From JADFQT01 sp965216025 (GTDB lineage Bacteria; Chloroflexota; Dehalococcoidia; Lucifugimonadales; UBA3495): a stretch of 64,000 bases of DNA. Where the stretch lies: NCBI GenBank assembly GCA_965216025.1, contig CBDCEX010000009.1, positions 1 to 64,000 of the forward strand, given 5' to 3'. The translations under genes and the position numbers were made by a program. Under the pieces are notes generated by a model that saw only the letters and a program-made list of their open reading frames with translations, had not been told where the DNA came from and made no database searches. The first letter of the stretch is position 1. Every line of letters begins with the position of its first letter. Positions 34,269 to 43,281 of the stretch are shown here, piece after piece.

Positions 34269-35447
34269 GTGTCTGTGGCCGCTCCCTGGTTAAACCGCCT
34301 GCCCTTCCGACTTCATATGGGATTGCCTTACTACCTAACTCTCAGACCCGCTAGCCGGCTCCGAGACTGCGCTTGTGCCTGGACCCTGCTGCCGGCCTTG
34401 GTCCTTGGACTGGCCTTCGGCGCTGCGGCAACAACTCCGGGATTTACAACCACCGGATATGCAACCACCGGTGTACCAACCACCCCGGACTCAAGTATTT
34501 TTGATGGGAGATTCTTGGAAGGAATTCCCCTCTATGTGACCAATACCAACACCAGCTCCGTTTCGGCTGTGGCCACCGACAGCGGCAGCGCCTACGCGAC
34601 TATTCCAGTTGGCCGGGGTCCCCGGGGCATCGTCATTTCTCCCGACTTGAGCCGGCTCTACGTCGCCAGCCTGGAATCCCGATCCGTAGCAATAATTGAC
34701 ACCGAAACCAACCGGGTCATCAAAACCCTTCCGGTATTGGGATTTCCTCGCCCGGTAGCCATATCCCCCGACGGCAGCCGGGTTTATGTTGGGGACCAGG
34801 CCTTCAATCTTGTGTTGGTATTGGACCCGGTCACCAACGCCTTTGTCGATCATTTTAGGGTGGGCCGTGGGCCCTACGGAATAGCCGTATCAGGGGACGG
34901 CAGCCGCATCTACGTCGCCAACTACCGCGCCGACACCGTTTCCGTGATTAACGCTGCGACCCACCAGCTGGTTGCCACCGTTGCGGTTGGGGATCTACCT
35001 TACGGCATTGCCGTGACGCCCCTCAACCAGCTAGGCCGCCCTCCTGCTCAAATCTACGTGGTCAACGTGGGAGACGACACTATATCGGTTATCGACGCTG
35101 AGACCAACCAGGTTATCGCCACCGTGCCGGTGGGGTTTCTGCCGGTTTGGGTGGCCATTGCCCCGGACGGCAGCCGGGCTTACGTGTCCAACCTGGCCGG
35201 CCATTCCCTGTCCGTGATCGACACGTCTACTCATCGGGTAGTGGACACCATACCTGCTGGGAAGTTTCCCTTCGGGGTAACCTTTAACCACGATGGCAGC
35301 CGCATTTATGTCGCCAACCAGCTGGCCCAGCACATTACGGTGATAGACGCGAGAAGCAACGCCCTGATGGGGAAGGTGGAGGTGGGAGTCGGACCCTTTG
35401 CCATCGCCGCTCCCGCCGACGCAACCCAGGTCTTTTCCCACAAATGA
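34269..35447 (+). CDS. YVTN-family beta-propeller protein, secreted (392 aa)
   Basis: The N-terminus carries a signal segment (TLLPALVLGLAFGAA), followed by a Thr-rich linker with a repeated TTGYATTGVPTT pattern. About seven blades then repeat the YVTN consensus: LYVANY..DTVSVINAATHQLVATVAVG, IYVVNVGDDTISVIDAETNQV, AYVSNLAGHSLSVIDTSTHRV. Such propellers are exported surface or periplasmic binding proteins of mostly unknown partners. It starts 34 bases after the CHAT-STAND gene, so the two may be one operon. The GTG 34269 start is weakly supported; ATG 34317 is the alternative. Confidence 0.88.
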   Translation: MSVAAPWLNRLPFRLHMGLPYYLTLRPASRLRDCACAWTLLPALVLGLAFGAAATTPGFTTTGYATTGVPTTPDSSIFDGRFLEGIPLYVTNTNTSSVSAVATDSGSAYATIPVGRGPRGIVISPDLSRLYVASLESRSVAIIDTETNRVIKTLPVLGFPRPVAISPDGSRVYVGDQAFNLVLVLDPVTNAFVDHFRVGRGPYGIAVSGDGSRIYVANYRADTVSVINAATHQLVATVAVGDLPYGIAVTPLNQLGRPPAQIYVVNVGDDTISVIDAETNQVIATVPVGFLPVWVAIAPDGSRAYVSNLAGHSLSVIDTSTHRVVDTIPAGKFPFGVTFNHDGSRIYVANQLAQHITVIDARSNALMGKVEVGVGPFAIAAPADATQVFSHK

Positions 35448-35503
35448 ACTCCCATAATTGAACCTCTGGGCGGGCCGAATAGGGCCTTTTCATTCTGCTC
35501 ACT

Positions 35504-35603
35504 GTCATTGCGAGCCCTTCGGCTGCGCTCAGGATAAACTTCCCGAAGCAATCTCTCCTTTCCCTCAAGAGATGGCTTCGGCCCGGCGGCTATCGCAATG
35601 ACA
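35504..35603. repeat. Dispersed palindromic repeat, family A, copy 2
   Basis: TCATTGCGAGCCCTTCGG at the left and ATCGCAATGACA at the right, with AAGCAATCTCT in the middle, the same layout as copy 1 at 24685. It lies between the propeller gene and the IS66 copy. Confidence 0.85.
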
Positions 35604-35628
35604 ATCGAAAGACCCCGGGGCTAAAATC

Positions 35629-37059
35629 GTAAGTGTTCAGATTTGAGGGGAAGCGAGCAACCGGCGGCATTCCAGGAGGGGATTGAGACCTCTGGCCCGC
35701 CAGGTGCCAAAGAGGGATGCCAAGGTCATCTTGCTGTCGGTGCCCTGCCCTGAGCGGGTGCCGCCGCTGATCTTGCGACTGGTTACCAGATGCCGCAGGC
35801 TCCGCTCGGCGGCGTTGTTGTCTGAGGGCACGGCTGGGTCCGACACGAAGACAAACAGTTCCTTGATGAACCGTTCCATGCGCCGGCAGAGCTTGGCCTG
35901 AACCGCCAGGGGATCTTTAAGGAAAGGCCGCGCCAAGACCATTAGTTTCTCCTCCAGCATTAGCTGGGTGCGATGGCCTGGCTGGGCTCGGGGAAGGACC
36001 GCGGCCTTGGCCTCCGTGTAGACCTGGTGAACCGCCTCGGCCCACTGAGCCAGCCCAGCGTCTTCTGGGTACAACCCTTTCAGGTCATGGATATCCCGCA
36101 GCAGATGAGCCCAGCACCGTTGCTTCAGGCCCGGGTAGTGGTTATAGGCGGCGTAGAAATCACTGACCAACACTCCGCTGAAGGAGGAATCCAGCACCTC
36201 ATCCACCACCCCCTTATCCCGACCCCGACGCAGGAAGTATCGTTCGCTGGGAGTGCTGAAGGTCCAAACATAGCCGTTGCTCCCGTCCTGGCGCCAGCCG
36301 GTTTCGTCGCCCTGCACCACGGGACTGGCGCGGACTTGCTCGAGCACCTCTCGCACCGCCGTCTCAGCCTGACGGGCTACTCCATGGACGGCCTGGACGA
36401 TGGCACCAACACTCAGGTGCAACTGATGGACGGTCTCCAGGTACCATTGGATGATTCTTATGGGCAACCGTCCCTCCTCCCGCAGGGTCACCATCAGGCT
36501 TACCAGATTGACCCCCAGGCGCTGCTGGCCCAGAACCACCCCCTGCAGGGCCTCTTTGGGCAGCCGGCGCCGCTGGCATACCGGACAGATGCGGGCTACC
36601 AGGGCGTGCTCGGTCACTTCTACCGGAGCCACCGGTAGCTCAATGACTTCCCGAGTTCGCTGTACCCATCCGCCGTTCAGGTGAGTCCCGCAGTCGGGAC
36701 AGACCGCCACGGCATGCTCCACCCGCCGGGTAGGAGTCATGCGCTGGCGGGCGAAGCCATGGCGGCGCGGCTTTCTGGGCTCCTTTTTCTCCGGCGCTTG
36801 CCGGCTGGAGTGCGGCTGATTACCCGCCATCCCCGACGACCCGCGCCGGTTGGGACGGGATTCCAGAACCCCAATCCGCCTTTGCAAATCGGCAATGACT
36901 GCCCGCTGGCCGGCAATTATCTCCAGCAGAGTTTCGCGACTCGCCGCGTTCAGGTCTAGTTCAGTGTCCACCTCCCTGGTATGCCACAACTCCCCCGGCC
37001 ATGACAGCGTTTTTCCAACGGCTTTGAGCCAATTCACCTCATCAAGTCTGAACAGTTAC
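35629..37059 (-). mobile_element. IS66-family insertion sequence, copy 1 (1,431 bp)
   Basis: Terminal inverted repeats GTAACTGTTCAGACTTGA at the right (read on the minus strand) and GTAAGTGTTCAGATTTGA at the left are flanked by an 8-bp target duplication CTAAAATC (35621-35628 and 37060-37067). Only one gene is inside, so it is the single-ORF (ISBst12-like) kind of IS66. It sits 85 bases upstream of the Abhydrolase_10 gene and may have displaced its promoter. Confidence 0.95.
35637..37037 (-). CDS. IS66-family transposase TnpC (466 aa)
   Basis: The protein has an N-terminal coiled coil (TLLEIIAGQRAVIADLQRRI-like) and a basic linker. A zinc-binding segment CPDCGTHLNG...CPVCQRR follows. The IS66 DDE core has VVQGDETGWRQDG (Asp), VLVSDFYAAYNHYPGLKQRC (Asp), HLLRDI and SDNNAAERSLR (Glu). 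It ends with the IS66_C tail (MTLASLFGTWRARGLNPL). It is intact and full length, and could still act in trans on copy 2. A few residues differ from copy 2 (for example MTPTRR against MTPTQR). Confidence 0.95.
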   Translation of the reverse strand: MNWLKAVGKTLSWPGELWHTREVDTELDLNAASRETLLEIIAGQRAVIADLQRRIGVLESRPNRRGSSGMAGNQPHSSRQAPEKKEPRKPRRHGFARQRMTPTRRVEHAVAVCPDCGTHLNGGWVQRTREVIELPVAPVEVTEHALVARICPVCQRRRLPKEALQGVVLGQQRLGVNLVSLMVTLREEGRLPIRIIQWYLETVHQLHLSVGAIVQAVHGVARQAETAVREVLEQVRASPVVQGDETGWRQDGSNGYVWTFSTPSERYFLRRGRDKGVVDEVLDSSFSGVLVSDFYAAYNHYPGLKQRCWAHLLRDIHDLKGLYPEDAGLAQWAEAVHQVYTEAKAAVLPRAQPGHRTQLMLEEKLMVLARPFLKDPLAVQAKLCRRMERFIKELFVFVSDPAVPSDNNAAERSLRHLVTSRKISGGTRSGQGTDSKMTLASLFGTWRARGLNPLLECRRLLASPQI

Positions 37060-37143
37060 CTAAAATCGTTCAGATTTACACCCTCTGCCTAGGGTGTTAC
37101 TATTCCCCCATTGGCAGCCAACTCGCCCTTTGGGAGGCCTCTC

Positions 37144-39132
37144 TTGGCAGTGATCAGGCTTGAGATCAAGGTGCAAAGCCCTTACGCCGGTGGCCAGTCC
37201 TTCGGAGAGGTTGGGGCCTATGAGCATTTGGCGGGCACTGCTCACTTTTCGGTAAACCCGAATCATCCGGCTAACCTGGCGATTAACGACCTCGAGCTGG
37301 CCCCCAGAGACGCCGGCGGCCAAGTCAGCTTTTCGGCGGATTTCCAAATTCTAAAACCCACGATTCTCCAGAAGGGAAATGGTCGCCTGCTGCTGGACGT
37401 GCCGAACCGGGGACGTCCTCGGGCAATGAAGGTCTTTAATAACTCCCCAGACTCACCGGCCGGAGTCTCGGAGGAGCCCGGAACCGGCTTCCTGATGCGC
37501 CGGGGCTACACCGTGGTCTGGTGCGGGTGGCAGCACGACGTTCCCGCCGACCCGGGATTGCTGCGCATCCAGGTGCCGGAGGCCGCAACGCCCGATGGCC
37601 AGCCTATCTTCGGCCGGGTTATGGTGACTTTCCAGCCCTCCTCGCCGTCCCAAGTGCAGTTTTTGTCCGACCGCAACCACCTGGCCTACCCGGCTGATAA
37701 CTTGGAAGATTGGAATTCGGTGCTGACGGTCCAGGACCATGAGGATGCTCCGCAACGGGTAATCCCGCGAGAGGAATGGTCCTTCCGCCGCATGGAAGGG
37801 GACCGAGCCGTACCCGACCGGCGGCATATCTATTTGGCATCCGGCTTTACACCCGGCCAGGTTTATCGGGTGCTCTACGAGACTACCGGCGCGCCGGTAG
37901 TGGGTTTGGGATTGCTGGCCACCCGAGATATTGCCTCCTTTTTGCGCCATGGCGCCCAGCAAGAGGGGAACCCTTGTGGGGATAGCCTGGAGCGCGCCTA
38001 CGCCTTTGGCCAGTCTCAAAGTGGCCGCTTCCTGAGGCTCTTGCTTTACCTGGGGTTGAACCAGGACGAGCAGGACCGGGACGTATTCGACGGCCTAATC
38101 CCCCACGTTGGAGGCGGACGCCGTGGTGAGTTTAACCACCGGTTCGCCCAGCCCTCCAGCTTGGCCAACTACAGCGCCAACAACCTGTTTCCCTTTAGCG
38201 ATACGGATCAGACCGACCCGGTAACCGGCAGGACCGGTGGGTTGCTGGCCCGGCTTACTCAATCGGGTCGGGTGCCGAAGGTTATGTTAACCAACACTCC
38301 CTCGGAGTATTGGGGGGGACACGGCGCCCTGATCCACTCGGATGTTAGCGGCCGGCGAGACCTGGCCCCGACGGAATCGGTTCGCATTTACTATTTCGCC
38401 GGAACCCAGCACGGTTCCGGCAACTGGCCCCTGACCAGCCAAAACGCAGCTACCGGCAACCACGGGCAGCAGCCCTTCAACTGGGTGGACTACCGGCCAC
38501 TGCTACGGGCCGCGCTGGTCAATCTGGACCGCTGGGTCACCCACGGAGCGGAGCCTCCGGCCAGTAGTCATCCCAGGATGGAGCACGGCACCCTGGTCCC
38601 GCCGGAGCAACTGGCTAAAACCTTCCGGTCAATCCCTGGGGTCAATTTCCCAGAGCCGCTACACCGCATCCACCGCCTGGATTTCGGAGCGGATGAAGGG
38701 CGACCGACCAAGGTACCGCCGGAGGTTGGCGACCCCTATCCCAACTTGGTGGCCGCCGTGGATCAGGATGGCAACGAAACCTCCGGAATCCTTCTGCCCG
38801 CTATTTCGGTGCCCGTCGCTACCTGCACCGGCTGGAATCTACGCCATCAGGACATGGGAGGAACCGGCCAGATACTGGGGAATACCGGATCCACCATCCC
38901 CTTCGCCGCAACCCGAGCCCAACGAGAAGCCGATGGTGATCCTCGCCCCTCCTTGGAAGAACGCTACGCCACCAGAGAAGGCTACCTGGAACAAGCAGCC
39001 GCGGCAGCGAAAGCTTTGGTTAGCCAGGATTATCTTTTGGAGGAAGACCGGGATATCGTCGCCGCCGACGCGGGCCGCCAATACGACCTGGTCCAGGCGC
39101 GGGCCAGAGAGCCCCAAACCGCAGACGATTAA
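37144..39132 (+). CDS. Abhydrolase_10 (alpha/beta hydrolase domain) protein (662 aa)
   Basis: The TTG at 37144 is chosen because TTTGGGAGGCCTCTC lies just before it, giving MAVIRLEIKVQSPYAGG. The family's N-terminal beta domain (GGQSFGEVGAYEHLAGTAHF) leads to the hydrolase part with nucleophile AFGQSQSGRFLR and the acid/His region (YYFAGTQHGSG). The C-terminal PAISVPVATCTGWNLRH is typical of PF20091. Members are cytosolic or exported esterase-like enzymes without known substrate. IS66 copy 1 ends 85 bases upstream, so the native promoter may be lost or replaced. Confidence 0.85.
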   Translation: MAVIRLEIKVQSPYAGGQSFGEVGAYEHLAGTAHFSVNPNHPANLAINDLELAPRDAGGQVSFSADFQILKPTILQKGNGRLLLDVPNRGRPRAMKVFNNSPDSPAGVSEEPGTGFLMRRGYTVVWCGWQHDVPADPGLLRIQVPEAATPDGQPIFGRVMVTFQPSSPSQVQFLSDRNHLAYPADNLEDWNSVLTVQDHEDAPQRVIPREEWSFRRMEGDRAVPDRRHIYLASGFTPGQVYRVLYETTGAPVVGLGLLATRDIASFLRHGAQQEGNPCGDSLERAYAFGQSQSGRFLRLLLYLGLNQDEQDRDVFDGLIPHVGGGRRGEFNHRFAQPSSLANYSANNLFPFSDTDQTDPVTGRTGGLLARLTQSGRVPKVMLTNTPSEYWGGHGALIHSDVSGRRDLAPTESVRIYYFAGTQHGSGNWPLTSQNAATGNHGQQPFNWVDYRPLLRAALVNLDRWVTHGAEPPASSHPRMEHGTLVPPEQLAKTFRSIPGVNFPEPLHRIHRLDFGADEGRPTKVPPEVGDPYPNLVAAVDQDGNETSGILLPAISVPVATCTGWNLRHQDMGGTGQILGNTGSTIPFAATRAQREADGDPRPSLEERYATREGYLEQAAAAAKALVSQDYLLEEDRDIVAADAGRQYDLVQARAREPQTADD

Positions 39133-39230
39133 TCAAAAAGACGAGGATAGGGGAGCATTTCGAGCAGACCCGGCAAATCCCCCAGTCCTCCTGGACCAGC
39201 AGTCTAAAAATTAAAACCAAGGAGCCAGTT

Positions 39231-40073
39231 ATGAGCGTCGGCACGTCGGTCCCCCTGCCCGCCTACACCATCGACCCCGCCTTCATGGCCCGCAAGGCAG
39301 AAGAATTGGGATTCGATTCCATCTGGTACGCCGAGCATCCGGTGCTTCCAGTGAACAGTAATAGCCAGTTTCCCAGCGGCGGCCCCATCCCAGAGACCTA
39401 TGCGCACTTTGCCGACCCCTTTATCGCTTTGGCCAGGGCTTCCAGCGTCACCAGCACCATCAAGCTGGGCACCGGAATTACTTTGGTCCCGGAGCGGAAT
39501 CCCCTGCTGCTGGCCGGGGAGATCGCTTCTCTTGACCGGTTCAGCGACGGGCGCTTTCTCTTCGGTATCGGCGCCGGCTGGAATAGAGAGGAGACCGAGC
39601 TGATGGGCGGCGACTTCGACCACCGTTGGACCCAAGTACGGGAGTCGATTCTAGCCATGAAGGAATTGTGGACTAAGGATGAAGCGGAGTACCACGGACG
39701 CTTCTACAACTTTCCTCCGGTCAAGTGCAATCCCAAGCCGGTGCAGCAGCCCCATCCGCCGGTGATCCTGGGCGGGATGGCCAAGAATGTACTGCGGCGG
39801 GTGGTGGCTTGGGGAGACGGCTGGATGCCCAACCGCATCACGCCGGGGGAGCTGGAAGAGAGCCGGAAGATTTTAGATACGCTGGCCACGGAGAAGGGCC
39901 GGGACCCGGCATCGCTTACCATCACTGTCTATGGGCAGCCCGCCGACCGGAATCAGATCCAGTCCCTGCTGGATGCGGGAGCGGACCGAGTGGTGGTGCG
40001 TCCCGAACACTGTGCCACCGAAGAGGAAATGGGACAGCAACTGGAACGCATGGCCGAAGCGGCTATACGTTAG
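39231..40073 (+). CDS. LLM-class F420-dependent oxidoreductase (280 aa)
   Basis: AAGGAGCCAGTT precedes the ATG. The luciferase-like TIM barrel is clear: FMARKAEELGFDSIWYAEHP, IKLGTGITLVPERNPLLLAGEIASLDRFSDGRFLFGIGAGWNREE (split here by my reading into consecutive strands), HPPVILGG and AWGDGWMPN. These enzymes use F420 or FMN to oxidise alcohols or reduce C=C and C=N bonds. Substrate unknown. It is the likely second gene of a unit with the Abhydrolase_10 gene (98-base gap). Confidence 0.9.
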   Translation: MSVGTSVPLPAYTIDPAFMARKAEELGFDSIWYAEHPVLPVNSNSQFPSGGPIPETYAHFADPFIALARASSVTSTIKLGTGITLVPERNPLLLAGEIASLDRFSDGRFLFGIGAGWNREETELMGGDFDHRWTQVRESILAMKELWTKDEAEYHGRFYNFPPVKCNPKPVQQPHPPVILGGMAKNVLRRVVAWGDGWMPNRITPGELEESRKILDTLATEKGRDPASLTITVYGQPADRNQIQSLLDAGADRVVVRPEHCATEEEMGQQLERMAEAAIR

Positions 40074-40100
40074 GCCTATACCCTAGAGGGTGTATGAAAT

Positions 40101-40339
40101 GTCATTGCGAGGAGTCTCGATTCTATAGAGGCGACGAAGCAATCTCCGGGATTGCTTCGCGGGGTTCACCCTGAGCGCAGCCGAAGGGCTGCTCTGTAAA
40201 TAGCCCGTTCGCCCTTCGAGAGCCTCAAGACGAACGGGATCCCTACCGCTCGTGGTGAGCCCGTCAAACCATGAGCCGAGGGGAATCCATTTTCATCTGT
40301 TGGTGGCGCTCCGCCGGAGCATGATAACTCGCAATGACA
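40101..40339. repeat. Family A repeat (copy 3) with family B repeat nested inside
   Basis: The outer unit starts GTCATTGCGAGGAG and ends ACTCGCAATGACAT, the ends of family A. Inside it, 40189-40275 is the exact-type reverse of family B copy 2 (29777-29863), from CTGCTCTGTAAATAGCCC to GTCAAACCATGAG. So a B unit inserted in an A unit. No gene is here; the next start is ATG 40390. Confidence 0.85.
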
Positions 40340-40389
40340 TCGGTTATTTTGTCAAGGGCTCTCAATACAATTTGACTTCAGGGGTGACC

Positions 40390-41745
40390 ATGGACCGAAC
40401 TACCGAGATGCTGAGCGCCTACGCCTGCGACTTGAGCTACGAAGACCTGAGCCTGGAGGTGGTCCACCAGGTCAAGCGGACCCTGGTGGATACCTTTGGC
40501 TGCGCCATGGGGGGATACCTATCGGAGCCGGCCAAGATCGCCCGCCGGCTGGCCGGCGGCGTCACCAGCACGGCGCCCTCCCGCATTCTGGGCACCGAAG
40601 ACTATAGCTCCATGGACCTGGCCGGGTTTGCCAACGGGGTCATGGTTCGTTACTTGGACTTTAACGACTATTACTTCTCACCCGGTGGCGGGCATCCCAG
40701 CGACATGATTCCCGCGGCCCTGGCAGCCGCCGACACCATGAGCTCCGACGGCAGAACATTGATCACCGCGATCGTTTTGGCCTACGAGGTGTTCTGCCGG
40801 CTTTCCGATGAGGCGGCCGGTTCCAGCTGGGACCAGGGCCTTTTTGGCGTCATCGGCGCCGCCTGTGCCGCCGGTAAGGTTCTCGGTCTCGACCAGCAGG
40901 AGATGGCCAACGCCATATCCCTGGCGATGGTCCCCAATGTGCCGCTGCGGGTTACCAGAACCGGCGAACTGTCCATGTGGAAGGGTTGCGCCACCGCCAG
41001 CGCCACTCGAGCCGCCATTTTTGCGGCTCAGCTGGCCGGCGACGGCATGAGCGGCCCGGCCGAGCCCTTCGAGGGTGTGGGAGGTTTATGGCAGTTGGCG
41101 CTGGAAGGGAAGCAGGTAAGGCCGGAAACTCTTGGTGGTAACGGAGAGCCCTTCCGCATTACCCTGACTAACGTTAAGAATTACCCTTCGCAAATACCCA
41201 CCCAGGCGCCCATCGGCCTGGCGCTGGAGCTGCAACCCCAAGTGCCGGTGGCCGAAATAGAATCTATAAAGATTCGGAGTTACAGGAGCGCGGTGAGCAG
41301 CCCTGCCAGCGAGCCGGAGAAATGGAACCCCAAAACCCGGGAGACCGCCGACCACAGCATACCCTTCATGGTCGCCGCGGCCATGCGGGACGGTCGGGTT
41401 ACTCCGGCTACTTTCACGGCCGCCAGCGTCGCCGACCCGGCGCTGCGAGTTATTATCGGGAAGATAACCATTGAGGAGGATGCGGATTTCACCCGTCGCT
41501 ATAGCGCCGAGTATAACTGCCACATGGAAATAACCACCAAGGCCGGGCAATCTTTGGTGGCTTCCACATCCTATCCCAAAGGCCACCAAAATAATCCGTT
41601 GGACGACTCGGAGCTGGAAGCCAAATTCCGGGGTCTGGCCGTGCCAACCATAACCGAGCAGCAATGTGATTTGGCCCTGCAATTGCTCTGGGATGCCGAG
41701 AATCTCCCAAATTTGGACCAGCTGTTCGACACCCTGGTGGTCTAA
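40390..41745 (+). CDS. MmgE/PrpD-family protein (451 aa)
   Basis: The ATG 40390 follows CAGGGGTGACC; upstream frame is repeat DNA. Family signs: LVDTFGCAMGGYLSEPAKIARRL, RYLDFNDYYFSPGGGHPSDMIPAALAAAD (metal-free catalytic loop with DFND), AYEVFCRL, WDQGLFGVIGAACAAGKVLGL, and a C-terminal lid. MmgE/PrpD proteins are 2-methylcitrate or cis-aconitate-type dehydratases/decarboxylases; many relatives in Chloroflexota have unknown acids as substrate. No other methylcitrate-cycle gene is in the window. Confidence 0.9.
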   Translation: MDRTTEMLSAYACDLSYEDLSLEVVHQVKRTLVDTFGCAMGGYLSEPAKIARRLAGGVTSTAPSRILGTEDYSSMDLAGFANGVMVRYLDFNDYYFSPGGGHPSDMIPAALAAADTMSSDGRTLITAIVLAYEVFCRLSDEAAGSSWDQGLFGVIGAACAAGKVLGLDQQEMANAISLAMVPNVPLRVTRTGELSMWKGCATASATRAAIFAAQLAGDGMSGPAEPFEGVGGLWQLALEGKQVRPETLGGNGEPFRITLTNVKNYPSQIPTQAPIGLALELQPQVPVAEIESIKIRSYRSAVSSPASEPEKWNPKTRETADHSIPFMVAAAMRDGRVTPATFTAASVADPALRVIIGKITIEEDADFTRRYSAEYNCHMEITTKAGQSLVASTSYPKGHQNNPLDDSELEAKFRGLAVPTITEQQCDLALQLLWDAENLPNLDQLFDTLVV

Positions 41746-41769
41746 TCTCCGACCCGCGAGTTTGGTGAA

Positions 41770-42636
41770 ATGGCGCAGGCAAGAAAGCCAGATAAACAAC
41801 AATTCCGAGAGCTGTTCATCAGTCAATTGGAGTTGCCCGAGGAGCAGCAGGACCTGGCCCGCCTCGCTCTGTATCTGGCCGGCGAACACTACCCCTCGCT
41901 GGATGTCGAAGCCCAGCTGGCCCATTTGGACCGCCTGGCTGCCGACGCGCAAAAACAGGCGGTCCCAGCCAGCGACCAGGACACCCTCTTTCGGAGCCTC
42001 TCCCAGTACCTGTTCGAGGATGCCGGTTTCTCCGGCAACGGGCAGGACTATTATGATGCGGATAATAGCTTCCTCAACCGGGTGCTGGAAACGCGGCGAG
42101 GAATCCACATCACCCTTTCCCTGGTGTACCTGGAGGTTGGACGCAGGCTGGGGCTGAACTGCTACGGAGTGGGTTTGCCGGGCCATTTTCTCGTCGGCCT
42201 GGCCGAGCCAGATCTCTACCTGGACGCCTTCAACGGCGGACTGCTTCTTTCGGCCGCCGACTGCCGCCGCCAAGTGGCCGAAGGCTTCGGTTCTCGAATT
42301 CCCTGGCAAGAGGAGTATCTCGCCCCCTGCACCAACCGGGAAATCCTCTTCCGCATGCTAACCAACCTGAAGTTTATATTTATAGAGCGTCAGGATTATC
42401 GCTCGGCCGCTGGGGTGCTGGAGCGGCTGACCCTGATCAATCCGTCCATGTTCGACTGTTATAAGGAACTGGCCTGGTGCCACCTGAAATTGGGGGAACG
42501 CCGAGTTGCCTCTGGATACCTGGAACGGTATATCCAGGGTGCCTCATCCACCGGAGACCCGGAGGATGCGCGACGCCAAGTACGGGCCATGTGGGAATCC
42601 CTCGACGGGCCCGAACAGCAATCCGATCTCCCATGA
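41770..42636 (+). CDS. SirB1-family transglutaminase-like TPR protein (288 aa)
   Basis: The protein shows the SirB1 core: DNSFLNRVLETRRGIHITLSLVYLEVG, LNCYGVGLPGHFLVGL and YLDAFNGGLLLS. A C-terminal pair of TPR helices (FIFIERQDYRSAAGVLERLTLINP) follows. Function of SirB1 is unknown; it has lost the normal transglutaminase Cys. It starts 24 bases after the MmgE stop and is likely co-transcribed with it and with the sigma factor downstream. Confidence 0.9.
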   Translation: MAQARKPDKQQFRELFISQLELPEEQQDLARLALYLAGEHYPSLDVEAQLAHLDRLAADAQKQAVPASDQDTLFRSLSQYLFEDAGFSGNGQDYYDADNSFLNRVLETRRGIHITLSLVYLEVGRRLGLNCYGVGLPGHFLVGLAEPDLYLDAFNGGLLLSAADCRRQVAEGFGSRIPWQEEYLAPCTNREILFRMLTNLKFIFIERQDYRSAAGVLERLTLINPSMFDCYKELAWCHLKLGERRVASGYLERYIQGASSTGDPEDARRQVRAMWESLDGPEQQSDLP

Positions 42637-42690
42637 ATAACGTAGGAATCCATAGCCGGGCTATTCCAGCCCCGTCCGAGACTTGTTCCC

Positions 42691-43281
42691 ATGGCTGAAT
42701 CCCGGGAGACTGAATCCCGGGAATTGGAAGACCAGTTGCTGATCCAACAGTCAGCGTCTGGCGAAAAGGAGGCTTTGGAGGAGCTATATTCCCGGTACGG
42801 CGCCCCGGTCTACTCCATGGCCAGGTACATGTTGCGCAATGAGGCTTTGGCGGAAGAGGCGACCCAAGAGGTGTTTCTCAACATCTGGCTGAAGGCCGCC
42901 AGCTACAACGCCGCGCGGGGCCGGCCCAAGGCTTGGGTCATGAGCGTGGCCCACCACAAAATTGTGGACATTATTCGTTCACGCCGGCGAAATATCGCTA
43001 CGGCCCATCCCACCGATTATGAGACACTGGACTCTCTGCCTTCCAGCCAGCGGGCCACCGACGAACAGGCGATAACCAACTTGGAAGGGGAGCGCATACG
43101 GAAAGCCCTGGCCATCTTACCCCCAGCCCAGCGAGAGGTTATCGACTTGGCTTACTTTCACGGGTTTTCCCAGTCGGAAATCGCGCAGAAGCTGGATCAG
43201 CCCTTGGGCACCGTCAAGACCCGGATTCGTCTGGCAATGCAAAAGTTAAGGGTTGAATTAGAGGAGAATGTCGGCGACTGA
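42691..43281 (+). CDS. ECF RNA polymerase sigma factor (196 aa)
   Basis: Region 2 (LEELYSRYGAPVYSMARYML, EEATQEVFLNIWLKA, WVMSVAHHKIVDIIRSRRRN) and region 4 (ALAILPPAQREVIDLAYFHG, FSQSEIAQKLDQPLGTVKTRIR) are complete. It resembles SigK-type ECF factors. The stop overlaps the start of the anti-sigma gene by 14 bases, the usual coupled pair. It would redirect RNA polymerase to a stress regulon when released. Confidence 0.95.
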   Translation: MAESRETESRELEDQLLIQQSASGEKEALEELYSRYGAPVYSMARYMLRNEALAEEATQEVFLNIWLKAASYNAARGRPKAWVMSVAHHKIVDIIRSRRRNIATAHPTDYETLDSLPSSQRATDEQAITNLEGERIRKALAILPPAQREVIDLAYFHGFSQSEIAQKLDQPLGTVKTRIRLAMQKLRVELEENVGD

